Shown: positions 1 to 4,583 of the stretch, in pieces
How positions within the stretch are numbered: the first letter of the stretch is position 1
Layout of the letters: each line of letters begins with the position of its first letter
Source of the DNA: Candidatus Halarchaeoplasma halalkaliphilum
Lineage (GTDB): Archaea > Thermoplasmatota > Thermoplasmata > Halarchaeoplasmatales > Halarchaeoplasmataceae
Direction: 5' to 3'
Length of the DNA stretch: 5,609 nt
Assembly (NCBI GenBank): GCA_007133925.1
Contig: SLLU01000119.1
Coordinates: 1 to 5,609 of the forward strand
Translations under genes and position numbers: made by a program
Notes under the pieces: model-generated
Seen by the model: the letters and a program-made list of their open reading frames with translations, nothing else
The model's database searches: none
What the model was told of the DNA's origin: nothing

Positions 1-153
1 ATCGCCAGGGGGAGCGGATGCACCCCCAAAGATGTAAGGGACCTTTTGGGGCATTACAAAAAGGCAAAAAAGGCCATAAAAGGGTTCAGTGGGAACAGAC
101 GGATAAGAAAACAACTGATGAAACAGCTTGAATCGGGTAATATCAAATTTTGA
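1..153 (+). CDS. srp54: Signal recognition particle protein SRP54, C-terminal fragment
   Basis: This is the last 50 codons of a gene that begins left of the window, ending in TGA at 151-153. Reading from base 1, the peptide opens with IARGSG, the signature of the SRP54 M domain, then a TPKDVRDLL helix and a basic KKAKKAIKGF stretch, matching the usual order in the M domain that binds SRP RNA and signal peptides. SRP54 is the cytosolic GTPase subunit of the particle that recognises signal sequences of nascent membrane and secreted proteins and delivers ribosomes to the FtsY receptor. The NG GTPase domain lies outside the window and cannot be checked. The tail after the signature is lysine- and arginine-rich and not methionine-rich. 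The identification rests on the signature and its setting in a short fragment, so it is good but not absolute. Confidence 0.88.
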   Translation: MARGSGCTPKDVRDLLGHYKKAKKAIKGFSGNRRIRKQLMKQLESGNIKF

Positions 154-166
154 AGTTCCTCCACAG

Positions 167-175
167 TTTTTAAAA
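167..175 (+). promoter_or_regulatory. TATA box of the GNAT gene, apparently leaderless
   Basis: TTTTTAAAA is centred 27 nt before the ATG at 198, the distance at which an archaeal TATA box places the transcription start on the A of the start codon. The T-run at its left edge could also help terminate srp54. A weak GGGTG (191-195) sits close to the ATG but would be upstream of the predicted transcription start. Confidence 0.5.
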
Positions 176-197
176 CCTCCCTGTAACTTCGGGTGTC

Positions 198-1037
198 ATG
201 TCTTTGACGTTAGAAAGGATCTCATTGTCAGACAGGGATGAGATCGAAGTGCTTTGCGGGGGTATATGGGATGGTATGGATTATCTTCCCAAGGTATTTG
301 ACGATTGGGTGAGTGACGGTGGTTTCTACAAGGGCATAGAAAATGGCCGCATAATCGCGGTGGATAAATACACGAGGCTTGAAAATGGAGTTCTTTGGCT
401 GGAAGGCCTTCGGGTACACCCTGAATATCAGGGGATGGGATACGGTAAGGAGATGGTCCGAAAATTTCTATCATTGATAGAATCCAAGGAAAGCTTTTCC
501 AAACTACGCTTCATGACCTCGGCCAGCAACGAGAAGATGGTCCCCATGGCCCGCGAATTTGGCTTCGAAGTGTATCTGGAAACCCATTCTTTTATGATAT
601 CCCGTGAAGAGGGGTTATCCGAAGAAAATGTGGGCGGCTTGATCGTGGAAACCGATTGGGAGCGAGTGTACCGTAACCTGTTAATCACAGACGAATTCCG
701 GGATAATCGTGGACTCTACTTAAATAACTGGACCGCTCACGATATAACACCGGATCTAATAAAAAAAGAAGTGAAAGCCGGTGCGTGTATATCGGAACCC
801 AGCACCGGGGCCACGGGATTCTTCAAGCCCTACTTACCATACAATACCCTATGTATACCCTTTATTGCAGGGGACGTTGAAGGTATTCGAAGATTGATTC
901 CCCACGGTATTCATTCGATGTTCCGTGAAGGCTGGGACCGCCTCTCTGTCAAAACAGCTTCTCAGAGTGTGAAAACCATCGTCGAGGAGTATCTTGTCCA
1001 AGGGGACAAGAAGATAGCACTGGTGTTTCAGAGATGA
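198..1037 (+). CDS. GNAT family N-acetyltransferase with long C-terminal domain
   Basis: The predicted product is a 279-residue cytosolic protein. Its first half is a GNAT acyl-CoA-binding domain. Motif A is clear at residues 68-86, with VHPEYQGMGYG carrying the Q-x-x-G-x-G pyrophosphate-binding loop at Q78-G83, followed by the amphipathic helix KEMVRKFLSLIE. A second conserved block, NEKMVPMAREFGFEVY at 111-126, matches the motif B region in which an N-x-x-A/M-x-x-x-A helix is followed by LGF/FGF. Such enzymes transfer an acetyl group from acetyl-CoA to an amine; the substrate cannot be read from the sequence. Residues about 145-279 extend well beyond a single GNAT domain (about 150 residues) and could be a degenerate second GNAT fold or a substrate-binding domain; I do not recognise it. 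The start is favoured by a TATA box 27 nt upstream. The gene converges on the kinase operon with only 2 bp between stop codons. Confidence 0.85.
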   Translation: MSLTLERISLSDRDEIEVLCGGIWDGMDYLPKVFDDWVSDGGFYKGIENGRIIAVDKYTRLENGVLWLEGLRVHPEYQGMGYGKEMVRKFLSLIESKESFSKLRFMTSASNEKMVPMAREFGFEVYLETHSFMISREEGLSEENVGGLIVETDWERVYRNLLITDEFRDNRGLYLNNWTAHDITPDLIKKEVKAGACISEPSTGATGFFKPYLPYNTLCIPFIAGDVEGIRRLIPHGIHSMFREGWDRLSVKTASQSVKTIVEEYLVQGDKKIALVFQR

Positions 1038-1039
1038 TC

Positions 1040-1672
1040 CTATCTACGTGAAAGAGGAGATCCTTGTTTGGTTTCTGCGATGGCGGCAGTTTTGTTTTCC
1101 TTTTCATCAATTCTATCCAGCATATCAAGTATCCTGTTCATATCTGCGTGGGCAATCTCGATGGGTTGATCCGTGTTTATCCTGTGCCAATCACCCACCA
1201 GTTCGGTGACCTTTTTTCTTACCTTATTCAGGGATTCCAGGTTCTCAAACATCTCCACTTCTTCCCTGAATTCGATGCGCTTGAGTGATTCTTCCGGACT
1301 AACGTCCATGAAAAATTTGTACTCCGTGGAAGGTAAAACACGTCGGAAGATCCTGTATAACGGTCTGTGGAACGGAGATGGAACATAGGCTACACCGCAG
1401 AGATAACGTACGAATATAACGGTGTCCGCTTTTCCATGGTATATCCTGACAGAGCGAAAAACATCCAGAGCATAATACAGAGATGCTTTGATCTTATTTT
1501 TTTTCCCGGTTCCAAGGAGGGCTTTCTTTGCCTTACGGCCATAGGAATTGTCAGATGAAGGATGGGAGCGAAGGATGACTGTTTCTCCCCGGCTTTCATA
1601 GCGTTCTTTGATCATTAGAGCATGGGTATCCTTCCCCGCCGCATCCAGACCGTCTATAACTATGAATCGCAT
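1040..1672 (-). CDS. Thymidylate-kinase-like P-loop nucleotide kinase
   Basis: This 210-residue soluble protein has the thymidylate kinase (COG0125, NMP-kinase) fold. A P-loop lies at residues 8-16 (GLDAAGKDT), where the usual GKST is GKDT. The segment at 84-97 (TVIFVRYLCGVAY) lines up with the VIxDRY block, but the aspartate before the arginine is V88. The LID-like region at 130-151 keeps LKRIEFR, then EMFENLESLNKVR, typical of archaeal TMP kinases. A polar tail after about residue 190 is extra. The family phosphorylates dTMP to dTDP using ATP; the altered DR pair and P-loop mean a different phosphate acceptor is possible. Its ATG shares one base with the stop of the membrane kinase gene upstream (TAATG), with a GGTGA ribosome binding site at 1680-1684, so the two are translationally coupled. 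I therefore withhold the tmk symbol. Confidence 0.82.
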   Translation of the reverse strand: MRFIVIDGLDAAGKDTHALMIKERYESRGETVILRSHPSSDNSYGRKAKKALLGTGKKNKIKASLYYALDVFRSVRIYHGKADTVIFVRYLCGVAYVPSPFHRPLYRIFRRVLPSTEYKFFMDVSPEESLKRIEFREEVEMFENLESLNKVRKKVTELVGDWHRINTDQPIEIAHADMNRILDMLDRIDEKENKTAAIAETKQGSPLSRR

Positions 1673-2340
1673 TATAACATCACCACATATACCAGCACAT
1701 AGTAAAGTATTGCGACTGACAGGGATGCTGAAATGTTATCCATGCCTTTAGGAACGGTGGCCTCTGCAATGGTGGCTACCAGTGCCGTCAGAGGGACTAC
1801 TATCCACATTTTGGATGGGACCGCATTGAAATATGGGAGTATCAGTATCATGGCCACAAGGGTCACCATGAACATGGTTATGGAACCCTCCACACTTTTT
1901 TGGTCTCCCAGTATATTGAATTTTCTTTTTCCATACCGCTGGCCTATCACTGCGGCGAAGCCATCTCCGTAGGACATGGCGATTATACCAACCGCGATGA
2001 TTTCCAGTCGGTCGAAAAAGAATATTGCCAGTATGGTCCAGGAGATGGAGTAAAAAACAAGTCCCAGTCTATGTCCCGCCATTGACGTACCGCTCTTGAA
2101 TTTGATGGGGGAGAACGGACACATGAGGAACGTAAACAGTATGAAGGGGGCAGCAGCCAACAAGACCATCACCCACCTGCTATCAAATAACGGGATTATG
2201 AAGAGTATGTTCCCCACCATGATGTGAAGAAATTTCCTGCTGAGTTGGGGATACTTTTTGAGTACCCTTTCCGAAAGGAATATCAGCATGATGACGTATA
2301 GATATACGAAAACCAACCCCGTTATGTCTCCGGTAGTCAT
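1672..2340 (-). CDS. Diacylglycerol/polyprenol kinase family membrane protein (dolichol/phytol kinase-like)
   Basis: This 222-residue polytopic membrane protein has about seven to eight hydrophobic segments (roughly 8-22, 40-52, 55-73, 93-110, 113-130, 154-171, 178-192, 204-222). It carries the motifs of the SEC59/VTE5 family (COG0170): SRKFLH at 34-39; YGDGFAAVIGQRYGK at 124-138; KSVEGS at 148-153; and EATVPKGMDN at 193-202. Characterised members use CTP, and some may use other NTPs, to phosphorylate a long-chain alcohol such as dolichol, phytol or geranylgeraniol at the membrane. In an archaeon the product could feed glycosylation lipid carriers or salvage of isoprenoid alcohols for membrane lipids; which one is inference. 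It is the first gene of a two-gene operon with the P-loop kinase. A TATA box 26 nt upstream of the ATG supports this start and a leaderless transcript, although GGAG at 2347-2350 would be suitably spaced if transcription began a little earlier. Confidence 0.85.
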   Translation of the reverse strand: MTTGDITGLVFVYLYVIMLIFLSERVLKKYPQLSRKFLHIMVGNILFIIPLFDSRWVMVLLAAAPFILFTFLMCPFSPIKFKSGTSMAGHRLGLVFYSISWTILAIFFFDRLEIIAVGIIAMSYGDGFAAVIGQRYGKRKFNILGDQKSVEGSITMFMVTLVAMILILPYFNAVPSKMWIVVPLTALVATIAEATVPKGMDNISASLSVAILYYVLVYVVML

Positions 2341-2362
2341 CTAGGGCTCCATCTTTTGATAC

Positions 2363-2370
2363 TATATAAA
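2363..2370 (-). promoter_or_regulatory. TATA box of the membrane-kinase / P-loop-kinase operon
   Basis: TTTATATA on the minus strand is centred about 26 nt upstream of the ATG at 2340, placing transcription initiation on or next to the start codon. It lies in the 42-bp gap after the arsR-type gene, so the kinase operon can be transcribed independently of that co-directional regulator. Confidence 0.6.
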
Positions 2371-2382
2371 TCTACGGCAGGT

Positions 2383-2673
2383 CTACTTATCCCCTTTCTT
2401 ATCTATGAACTGCAACTCGTATCTTCTCTTTGGTTCCGGGGATATGATGAGCCGGATCCCCTTTACAAGAGAGTAATATCTTCTCCTTCCCTCCTGTCTA
2501 GAAACGATTATTCCGGCTCTTTCCAGTACGTTCAGATGATGCTTGCAGTTCTTTCCGTCCATCCCTACCCGATCTATGATCTCGGATACGTACATATCCC
2601 TTCGTGAAAGCTCGTGCAATATCTGTAGCCGTGATTTCGAACAGATTATATCTAAGTGGTCCATGGTCATCAT
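2383..2673 (-). CDS. ArsR-type winged-helix transcriptional regulator
   Basis: A 96-residue DNA-binding protein. The segment DIICSKSRLQILHELSRRD (8-26) is the first helix of a winged helix-turn-helix; VSEIIDRVG (29-37) and NCKHHLNVLERAGII (42-56) form the helix-turn-helix with recognition helix; and SRQEGRRRYYSLV (58-70) is the wing. After this comes a short tail, ISPEPKRRYELQF (77-89), of a kind common in small euryarchaeal ArsR-like proteins. There is no obvious metal-binding cysteine cluster: C11 and C43 are isolated. Its ligand is unknown. It is divergent from the amphi-Trp gene across 61 bp with an apparently shared TATA element, so binding there would affect both genes; autoregulation is inference. 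Met1, Met2 and Met4 are all possible starts. Met1 is chosen because the TATA box lies about 24 nt upstream, giving a leaderless mRNA. The kinase operon follows in the same direction but has its own promoter. Confidence 0.85.
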   Translation of the reverse strand: MMTMDHLDIICSKSRLQILHELSRRDMYVSEIIDRVGMDGKNCKHHLNVLERAGIIVSRQEGRRRYYSLVKGIRLIISPEPKRRYELQFIDKKGDK

Positions 2674-2686
2674 GTATAAGAATACT

Positions 2687-2701
2687 AAGAAAGTTTATAT
2701 G
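2687..2701. promoter_or_regulatory. Shared bidirectional TATA element between arsR-type and amphi-Trp genes
   Basis: On the plus strand AAGAAAG (2687-2693) resembles a BRE and is followed by TTTATATG (2694-2701); the predicted start near 2722-2725 leaves a 10-13 nt leader before the amphi-Trp ATG. On the minus strand the same bases read CATATAAA and sit about 24 nt upstream of the regulator's ATG, which gives a leaderless message. One TBP site may therefore serve either gene, with BRE orientation deciding polarity. A loose inverted repeat, TACTAA (2683-2688) with TTAGTT (2716-2721), flanks it. Confidence 0.55.
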
Positions 2702-2723
2702 TGTTCCGGTCCTAGTTAGTTAC

Positions 2724-2728
2724 GGTGG
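2724..2728 (+). promoter_or_regulatory. Ribosome binding site of the amphi-Trp gene
   Basis: GGTGG lies 6 nt before the ATG at 2735 and is complementary to the CCUCC-type 3' end of archaeal 16S rRNA. It fixes the start and sits right at the predicted 5' end of the transcript. Confidence 0.6.
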
Positions 2729-2734
2729 TAAAAA

Positions 2735-3031
2735 ATGGCTGAAATACCGAATGGAGAAACAAAGACTCGGCGCGTCATAACCGATGGAAACATAGAGTGG
2801 AAGACCCATATGAACCGGGAACAGGTTGCAGATTTCCTCATAGCCCTTGGAGAACAGATGAAGAAAGGAGATGACATAACTGTCACGACAAGGGACTGGG
2901 AGATCCCCTTCAAGTTCAGAGAGCCCATCGAGGTAGAGATCGAATTCGAAGGATACGGCGAGAAGGAACTGGAGATAGAAATCGAGTTCAAAGGCAAAGT
3001 GGGAGACGGAGATTCCCTCCAGGTCTCCTAA
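2735..3031 (+). CDS. Amphi-Trp domain-containing protein
   Basis: A small, very acidic 98-residue protein, predicted to be soluble and cytosolic. From about residue 27 the pattern NREQVADFLIALGEQMKKGDDITV, then PFKFREPIEVEIEFEG and KELEIEIEFKGK, matches the amphi-Trp domain: an N-terminal helix that brings a protein to a small hairpin-rich sheet, with alternating charged and hydrophobic residues in the last strands. The domain's function is not established in the literature I know. The terminal strand carries F85 where the family usually has tryptophan; the tryptophans here are W22 and W55. The start is supported by a GGTGG ribosome binding site and an upstream TATA box. It is divergent from an ArsR-type regulator that may control it, and an oligo-T terminator follows the stop. 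Confidence 0.82.
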   Translation: MAEIPNGETKTRRVITDGNIEWKTHMNREQVADFLIALGEQMKKGDDITVTTRDWEIPFKFREPIEVEIEFEGYGEKELEIEIEFKGKVGDGDSLQVS

Positions 3032-3035
3032 AACC

Positions 3036-3048
3036 CTTTCTTTTTTTT
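3036..3048 (+). terminator. Oligo-T terminator after the amphi-Trp gene
   Basis: The stop codon at 3029-3031 is followed by a pyrimidine tract ending in eight T residues (3041-3048). Archaeal RNA polymerase terminates at such U-tracts without needing a hairpin. The run overlaps the last codon of the convergent acylphosphatase gene. Confidence 0.6.
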
Positions 3049-3322
3049 AGATATGCTTTATACGGAATGAGTCGAAATTTCCCTGGTATTCCTCTTCAAA
3101 CACCTCAACATTTTGCACTTCGGCGTGGGGTTGCTCATCACTGCACCATCGAACCACTTCGCTAACTCTGTTCTTTGGTCCCTCGAATACGGCTTCTACT
3201 CTCCCGTCCTCAAGATTCTGTACCCAACCCGTGACATCTTCGTTCTCTGCTTTTTTCTTGGTGTTGTACCTGAAATAAACACCCTGCACCTTTCCTGAGA
3301 AGTACACATGCCTTCTAATCAT
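3047..3322 (-). CDS. acyP: Acylphosphatase
   Basis: A 91-residue cytosolic enzyme of normal family length that hydrolyses the carboxyl-phosphate bond of acylphosphates such as acetyl phosphate or 1,3-bisphosphoglycerate. The first signature, GKVQGVYFRYNT (10-21), supplies the phosphate-binding loop and catalytic R18. The second, GWVQNLEDGRVEAVFEG (32-48), supplies N36, which positions the attacking water. Both active-site residues are present; Y16 replaces the more common glycine in GVGFR, a substitution seen in some members. The fold also starts as expected with RRHVYFSGKVQGV. The gene is read in the same direction as nikR, 46 bp downstream, but a TATATATC at 3353-3360 gives it a promoter with a leader of about 8 nt. 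It converges on the amphi-Trp gene. No link with nickel metabolism is evident. Confidence 0.95.
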   Translation of the reverse strand: MIRRHVYFSGKVQGVYFRYNTKKKAENEDVTGWVQNLEDGRVEAVFEGPKNRVSEVVRWCSDEQPHAEVQNVEVFEEEYQGNFDSFRIKHI

Positions 3323-3352
3323 CTATATCCAGGGATACGATATGCGTCTGAA

Positions 3353-3360
3353 GATATATA
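3353..3360 (-). promoter_or_regulatory. TATA box of the acylphosphatase gene
   Basis: TATATATC on the minus strand is centred about 34 nt upstream of the ATG at 3322, predicting a very short leader. No clear ribosome binding site lies between. It sits directly after the nikR stop codon, where no T-run terminator is visible, so some read-through from nikR is possible. Confidence 0.5.
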
Positions 3361-3368
3361 GGTTGTGG

Positions 3369-3782
3369 TCACACAGATGTGATAACGAGCTTTCCGTGCT
3401 TCACGCCCTTGGTGCTTATCAGTCGATCCGATATCCGCCGTATATCTCCGGGCTTTCCACGTATGGCCATAAGCTCCATACAGTTGTTATGGTCTAGATG
3501 TATATGCATGGTGGATAGGATCATATCGTGATCCCTGTGCTGCATCTCTGTCAACCGGTCCGATATTCCCTTTTTTTCGTGGTCAAAGACCAGGGTGAGG
3601 GAACCGTACACATCTCCTTCGGGGTCTTCACTCTTTGCCTCTACCAGGAAATCCCGTATAAGGTCCCTTATCGCCTCGGAACGGTTAGCATACATCTTTT
3701 TCTCTATCTTTCTATCGAACTCCTTCAACAGATCATCCGGGATGGACACCCCGAACCTTGCGATGTTATCTTTATCATGCAT
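3369..3782 (-). CDS. nikR: Nickel-responsive transcriptional regulator NikR
   Basis: The 137-residue protein is a ribbon-helix-helix repressor. Residues 8-47 form the DNA-binding domain: the strand ARFGVSIP, then DDLLKEFDRKI and NRSEAIRDLIRDFL, the last almost a family signature. Residues about 58-137 form the ACT-like tetramerisation and nickel-sensing domain. Aligned with E. coli NikR, whose ligands are His76, His87, His89 and Cys95, the equivalents are H82, H93, H95 and C101, all present in the blocks QHRDHD and MHIHLDHNNC. NikR binds DNA when nickel is sufficient and usually represses nickel uptake genes. The reading frame stays open for another 88 codons upstream, but those run antisense into fmdE and look random; the RHH domain begins just after the chosen ATG, which is 25 nt from a good TATA box, so a leaderless mRNA is likely. 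It is divergent from fmdE. Confidence 0.96.
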   Translation of the reverse strand: MHDKDNIARFGVSIPDDLLKEFDRKIEKKMYANRSEAIRDLIRDFLVEAKSEDPEGDVYGSLTLVFDHEKKGISDRLTEMQHRDHDMILSTMHIHLDHNNCMELMAIRGKPGDIRRISDRLISTKGVKHGKLVITSV

Positions 3783-3787
3783 AGTGG

Positions 3788-3801
3788 TGTTATCGATAAC
3801 A
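3788..3801. promoter_or_regulatory. Perfect 14-bp palindrome, candidate NikR operator
   Basis: TGTTATCGATAACA is a perfect inverted repeat lying between the nikR TATA box and the nikR start codon, exactly where a bound repressor would block initiation. Its arms share the TGTTA core with the GTGTTAC copies at 3818 and 3866. Operator status is inferred from position and symmetry. The arms are only 2 bp apart, unlike the widely spaced half-sites (about two helical turns) of characterised NikR operators. Confidence 0.55.
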
Positions 3802-3803
3802 AG

Positions 3804-3817
3804 AATATATGCTTTTC
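3804..3817 (-). promoter_or_regulatory. TATA box and BRE of nikR
   Basis: On the minus strand a BRE-like CGAAAAG is followed by CATATATT, centred about 25 nt upstream of the nikR ATG at 3782. This supports the short NikR start and a leaderless transcript. Confidence 0.65.
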
Positions 3818-3824
3818 GTGTTAC
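3818..3824. repeat. GTGTTAC element, copy 1 (between the two divergent promoters)
   Basis: GTGTTAC lies directly upstream of the nikR BRE and upstream of the fmdE BRE/TATA. It is identical to the copy at 3866-3872, and GTGTTAT at 3787-3793 differs by one base. Read with GATAACA at 3795-3801 it forms an inverted pair (TAACA, 17-bp spacer, TGTTA), a spacing closer to known NikR operators. It is a candidate regulator half-site. Confidence 0.4.
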
Positions 3825-3830
3825 CTTTAT

Positions 3831-3845
3831 GGAAATACTTATTAA
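3831..3845 (+). promoter_or_regulatory. BRE and TATA box of the fmdE operon
   Basis: GGAAATA (BRE-like) followed by CTTATTAA (3838-3845) would start transcription near 3866-3869, leaving a leader of about 17 nt with a GAGG ribosome binding site (3874-3877) 7 nt before the ATG at 3885. Confidence 0.5.
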
Positions 3846-3865
3846 GTGGCACCTTTTCCGCATAC

Positions 3866-3872
3866 GTGTTAC
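3866..3872. repeat. GTGTTAC element, copy 2 (at the fmdE transcription start)
   Basis: A second exact GTGTTAC falls at the predicted fmdE transcription start, a position where a bound repressor would interfere with initiation. With copy 1 it brackets the fmdE BRE/TATA nearly symmetrically. Confidence 0.4.
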
Positions 3873-3884
3873 CGAGGAATCTAC

Positions 3885-4583
3885 ATGGAAGAAAAAACTA
3901 GAGATAGGATATGGAAAATGGTCCAAGAAGGTGATGAAAATAAACTGCTGGAAGAGGCAGCGGTCCTGCACGGCCATTACTGCCCTGGTCTGGCCCTGGG
4001 TGTAAAAGCCTCCATGACCGCGATGAAGCGTTTCGAAAGTGAACACACCGGTATGGAGGAAGTCATAGCCATACTGGAGACGAACAACTGCTTCTCCGAC
4101 GGAGTTCAGTACGTGACCGGTTGCACCTTCGGTAACAATTCACTTGTGTTCCGGGACCTGGGAAAGACTGCCGGTACCTTTGTGAAACGGGGGGCGAAGG
4201 GATTGCGCTTTGTGACTAGAAGCGATGCCCGGGATAAATGGATCGGTGAGTTCCCTGAATACGGTGCACTCTTCACCAAAGTCGTCAGGGAACGTAGCGG
4301 TACGGAGGAGGACAGGAGGCGGATGATGGAGATGGCCGAAGACATCTCCAAATTCGTCGTGGGTCTCGAGCCTGAAGAACTCTTCGAGATCGAAGCCGTG
4401 GAGGTGACCTTACCCGAATATGCCCCCATACATGACAGTCACGTCTGTGAAGGATGCGGCGAGAGCGTCATGAGCACGAGGACGGTAGATAGGGATGGGA
4501 AAAAATTCTGTTTGATGTGCGGCGGAGCTGAATATTTTGAACTTGACGGTCACGGAATGCACCTACGAGGTGAAAAGAAATGA
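3885..4583 (+). CDS. fmdE: FmdE family protein with C-terminal zinc ribbon
   Basis: A 232-residue cytosolic protein of Pfam family PF02663. The FmdE core covers about residues 22-110: HGHYCPGLALG (29-39) provides H29, H31 and C33; CFSDGVQ (69-75) and VTGCTFGN (77-84) provide C69 and C80; then the conserved LVFRDLGKTAGTF. A helical middle (about 115-165) leads to a C-terminal zinc ribbon with C188-x2-C191 and C209-x2-C212, so all expected cysteines are present. The family is named for a gene in methanogen molybdenum formylmethanofuran dehydrogenase operons, but its members are spread in non-methanogens and the biochemical role is unsettled; structures show bound metal. A GTG at 3846 would extend it by 13 codons, but the ATG here has a GAGG site and lies after the predicted transcription start. 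It is divergent from nikR and overlaps the transporter gene, suggesting handling of imported metal, perhaps nickel. Confidence 0.94.
   Translation: MEEKTRDRIWKMVQEGDENKLLEEAAVLHGHYCPGLALGVKASMTAMKRFESEHTGMEEVIAILETNNCFSDGVQYVTGCTFGNNSLVFRDLGKTAGTFVKRGAKGLRFVTRSDARDKWIGEFPEYGALFTKVVRERSGTEEDRRRMMEMAEDISKFVVGLEPEELFEIEAVEVTLPEYAPIHDSHVCEGCGESVMSTRTVDRDGKKFCLMCGGAEYFELDGHGMHLRGEKK
4567..4573 (+). promoter_or_regulatory. Ribosome binding site of the ABC binding-protein gene
   Basis: GAGGTGA inside the end of fmdE stands 6 nt before the ATG at 4580, a near-ideal Shine-Dalgarno match. It fixes the start and, with the ATGA overlap, supports translational coupling to fmdE. Confidence 0.8.

Noticed and set aside
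196..688. Minus-strand open frames opposite the GNAT gene
   Set aside because: No ribosome binding site, promoter or recognisable domain, while the plus frame carries clear acetyl-CoA-binding motifs.
3846..3884. GTG at 3846 as an upstream start of fmdE
   Set aside because: It lies at the TATA box and upstream of the predicted transcription start; the ATG at 3885 has a GAGG site and begins a normal FmdE N terminus.
3595..4005. Plus-strand open frame of 136 codons opposite nikR and out of frame with fmdE
   Set aside because: It covers the antisense of NikR and part of fmdE in the wrong frame, with no motif and no suitable start context.
3783..4046. N-terminal extension of the nikR frame (88 extra codons upstream of the chosen ATG)
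   Set aside because: It runs antisense across the promoter region and into the well-supported fmdE gene, its residues look unrelated to any domain, and NikR proteins begin with the ribbon-helix-helix strand that starts right after the ATG at 3782.
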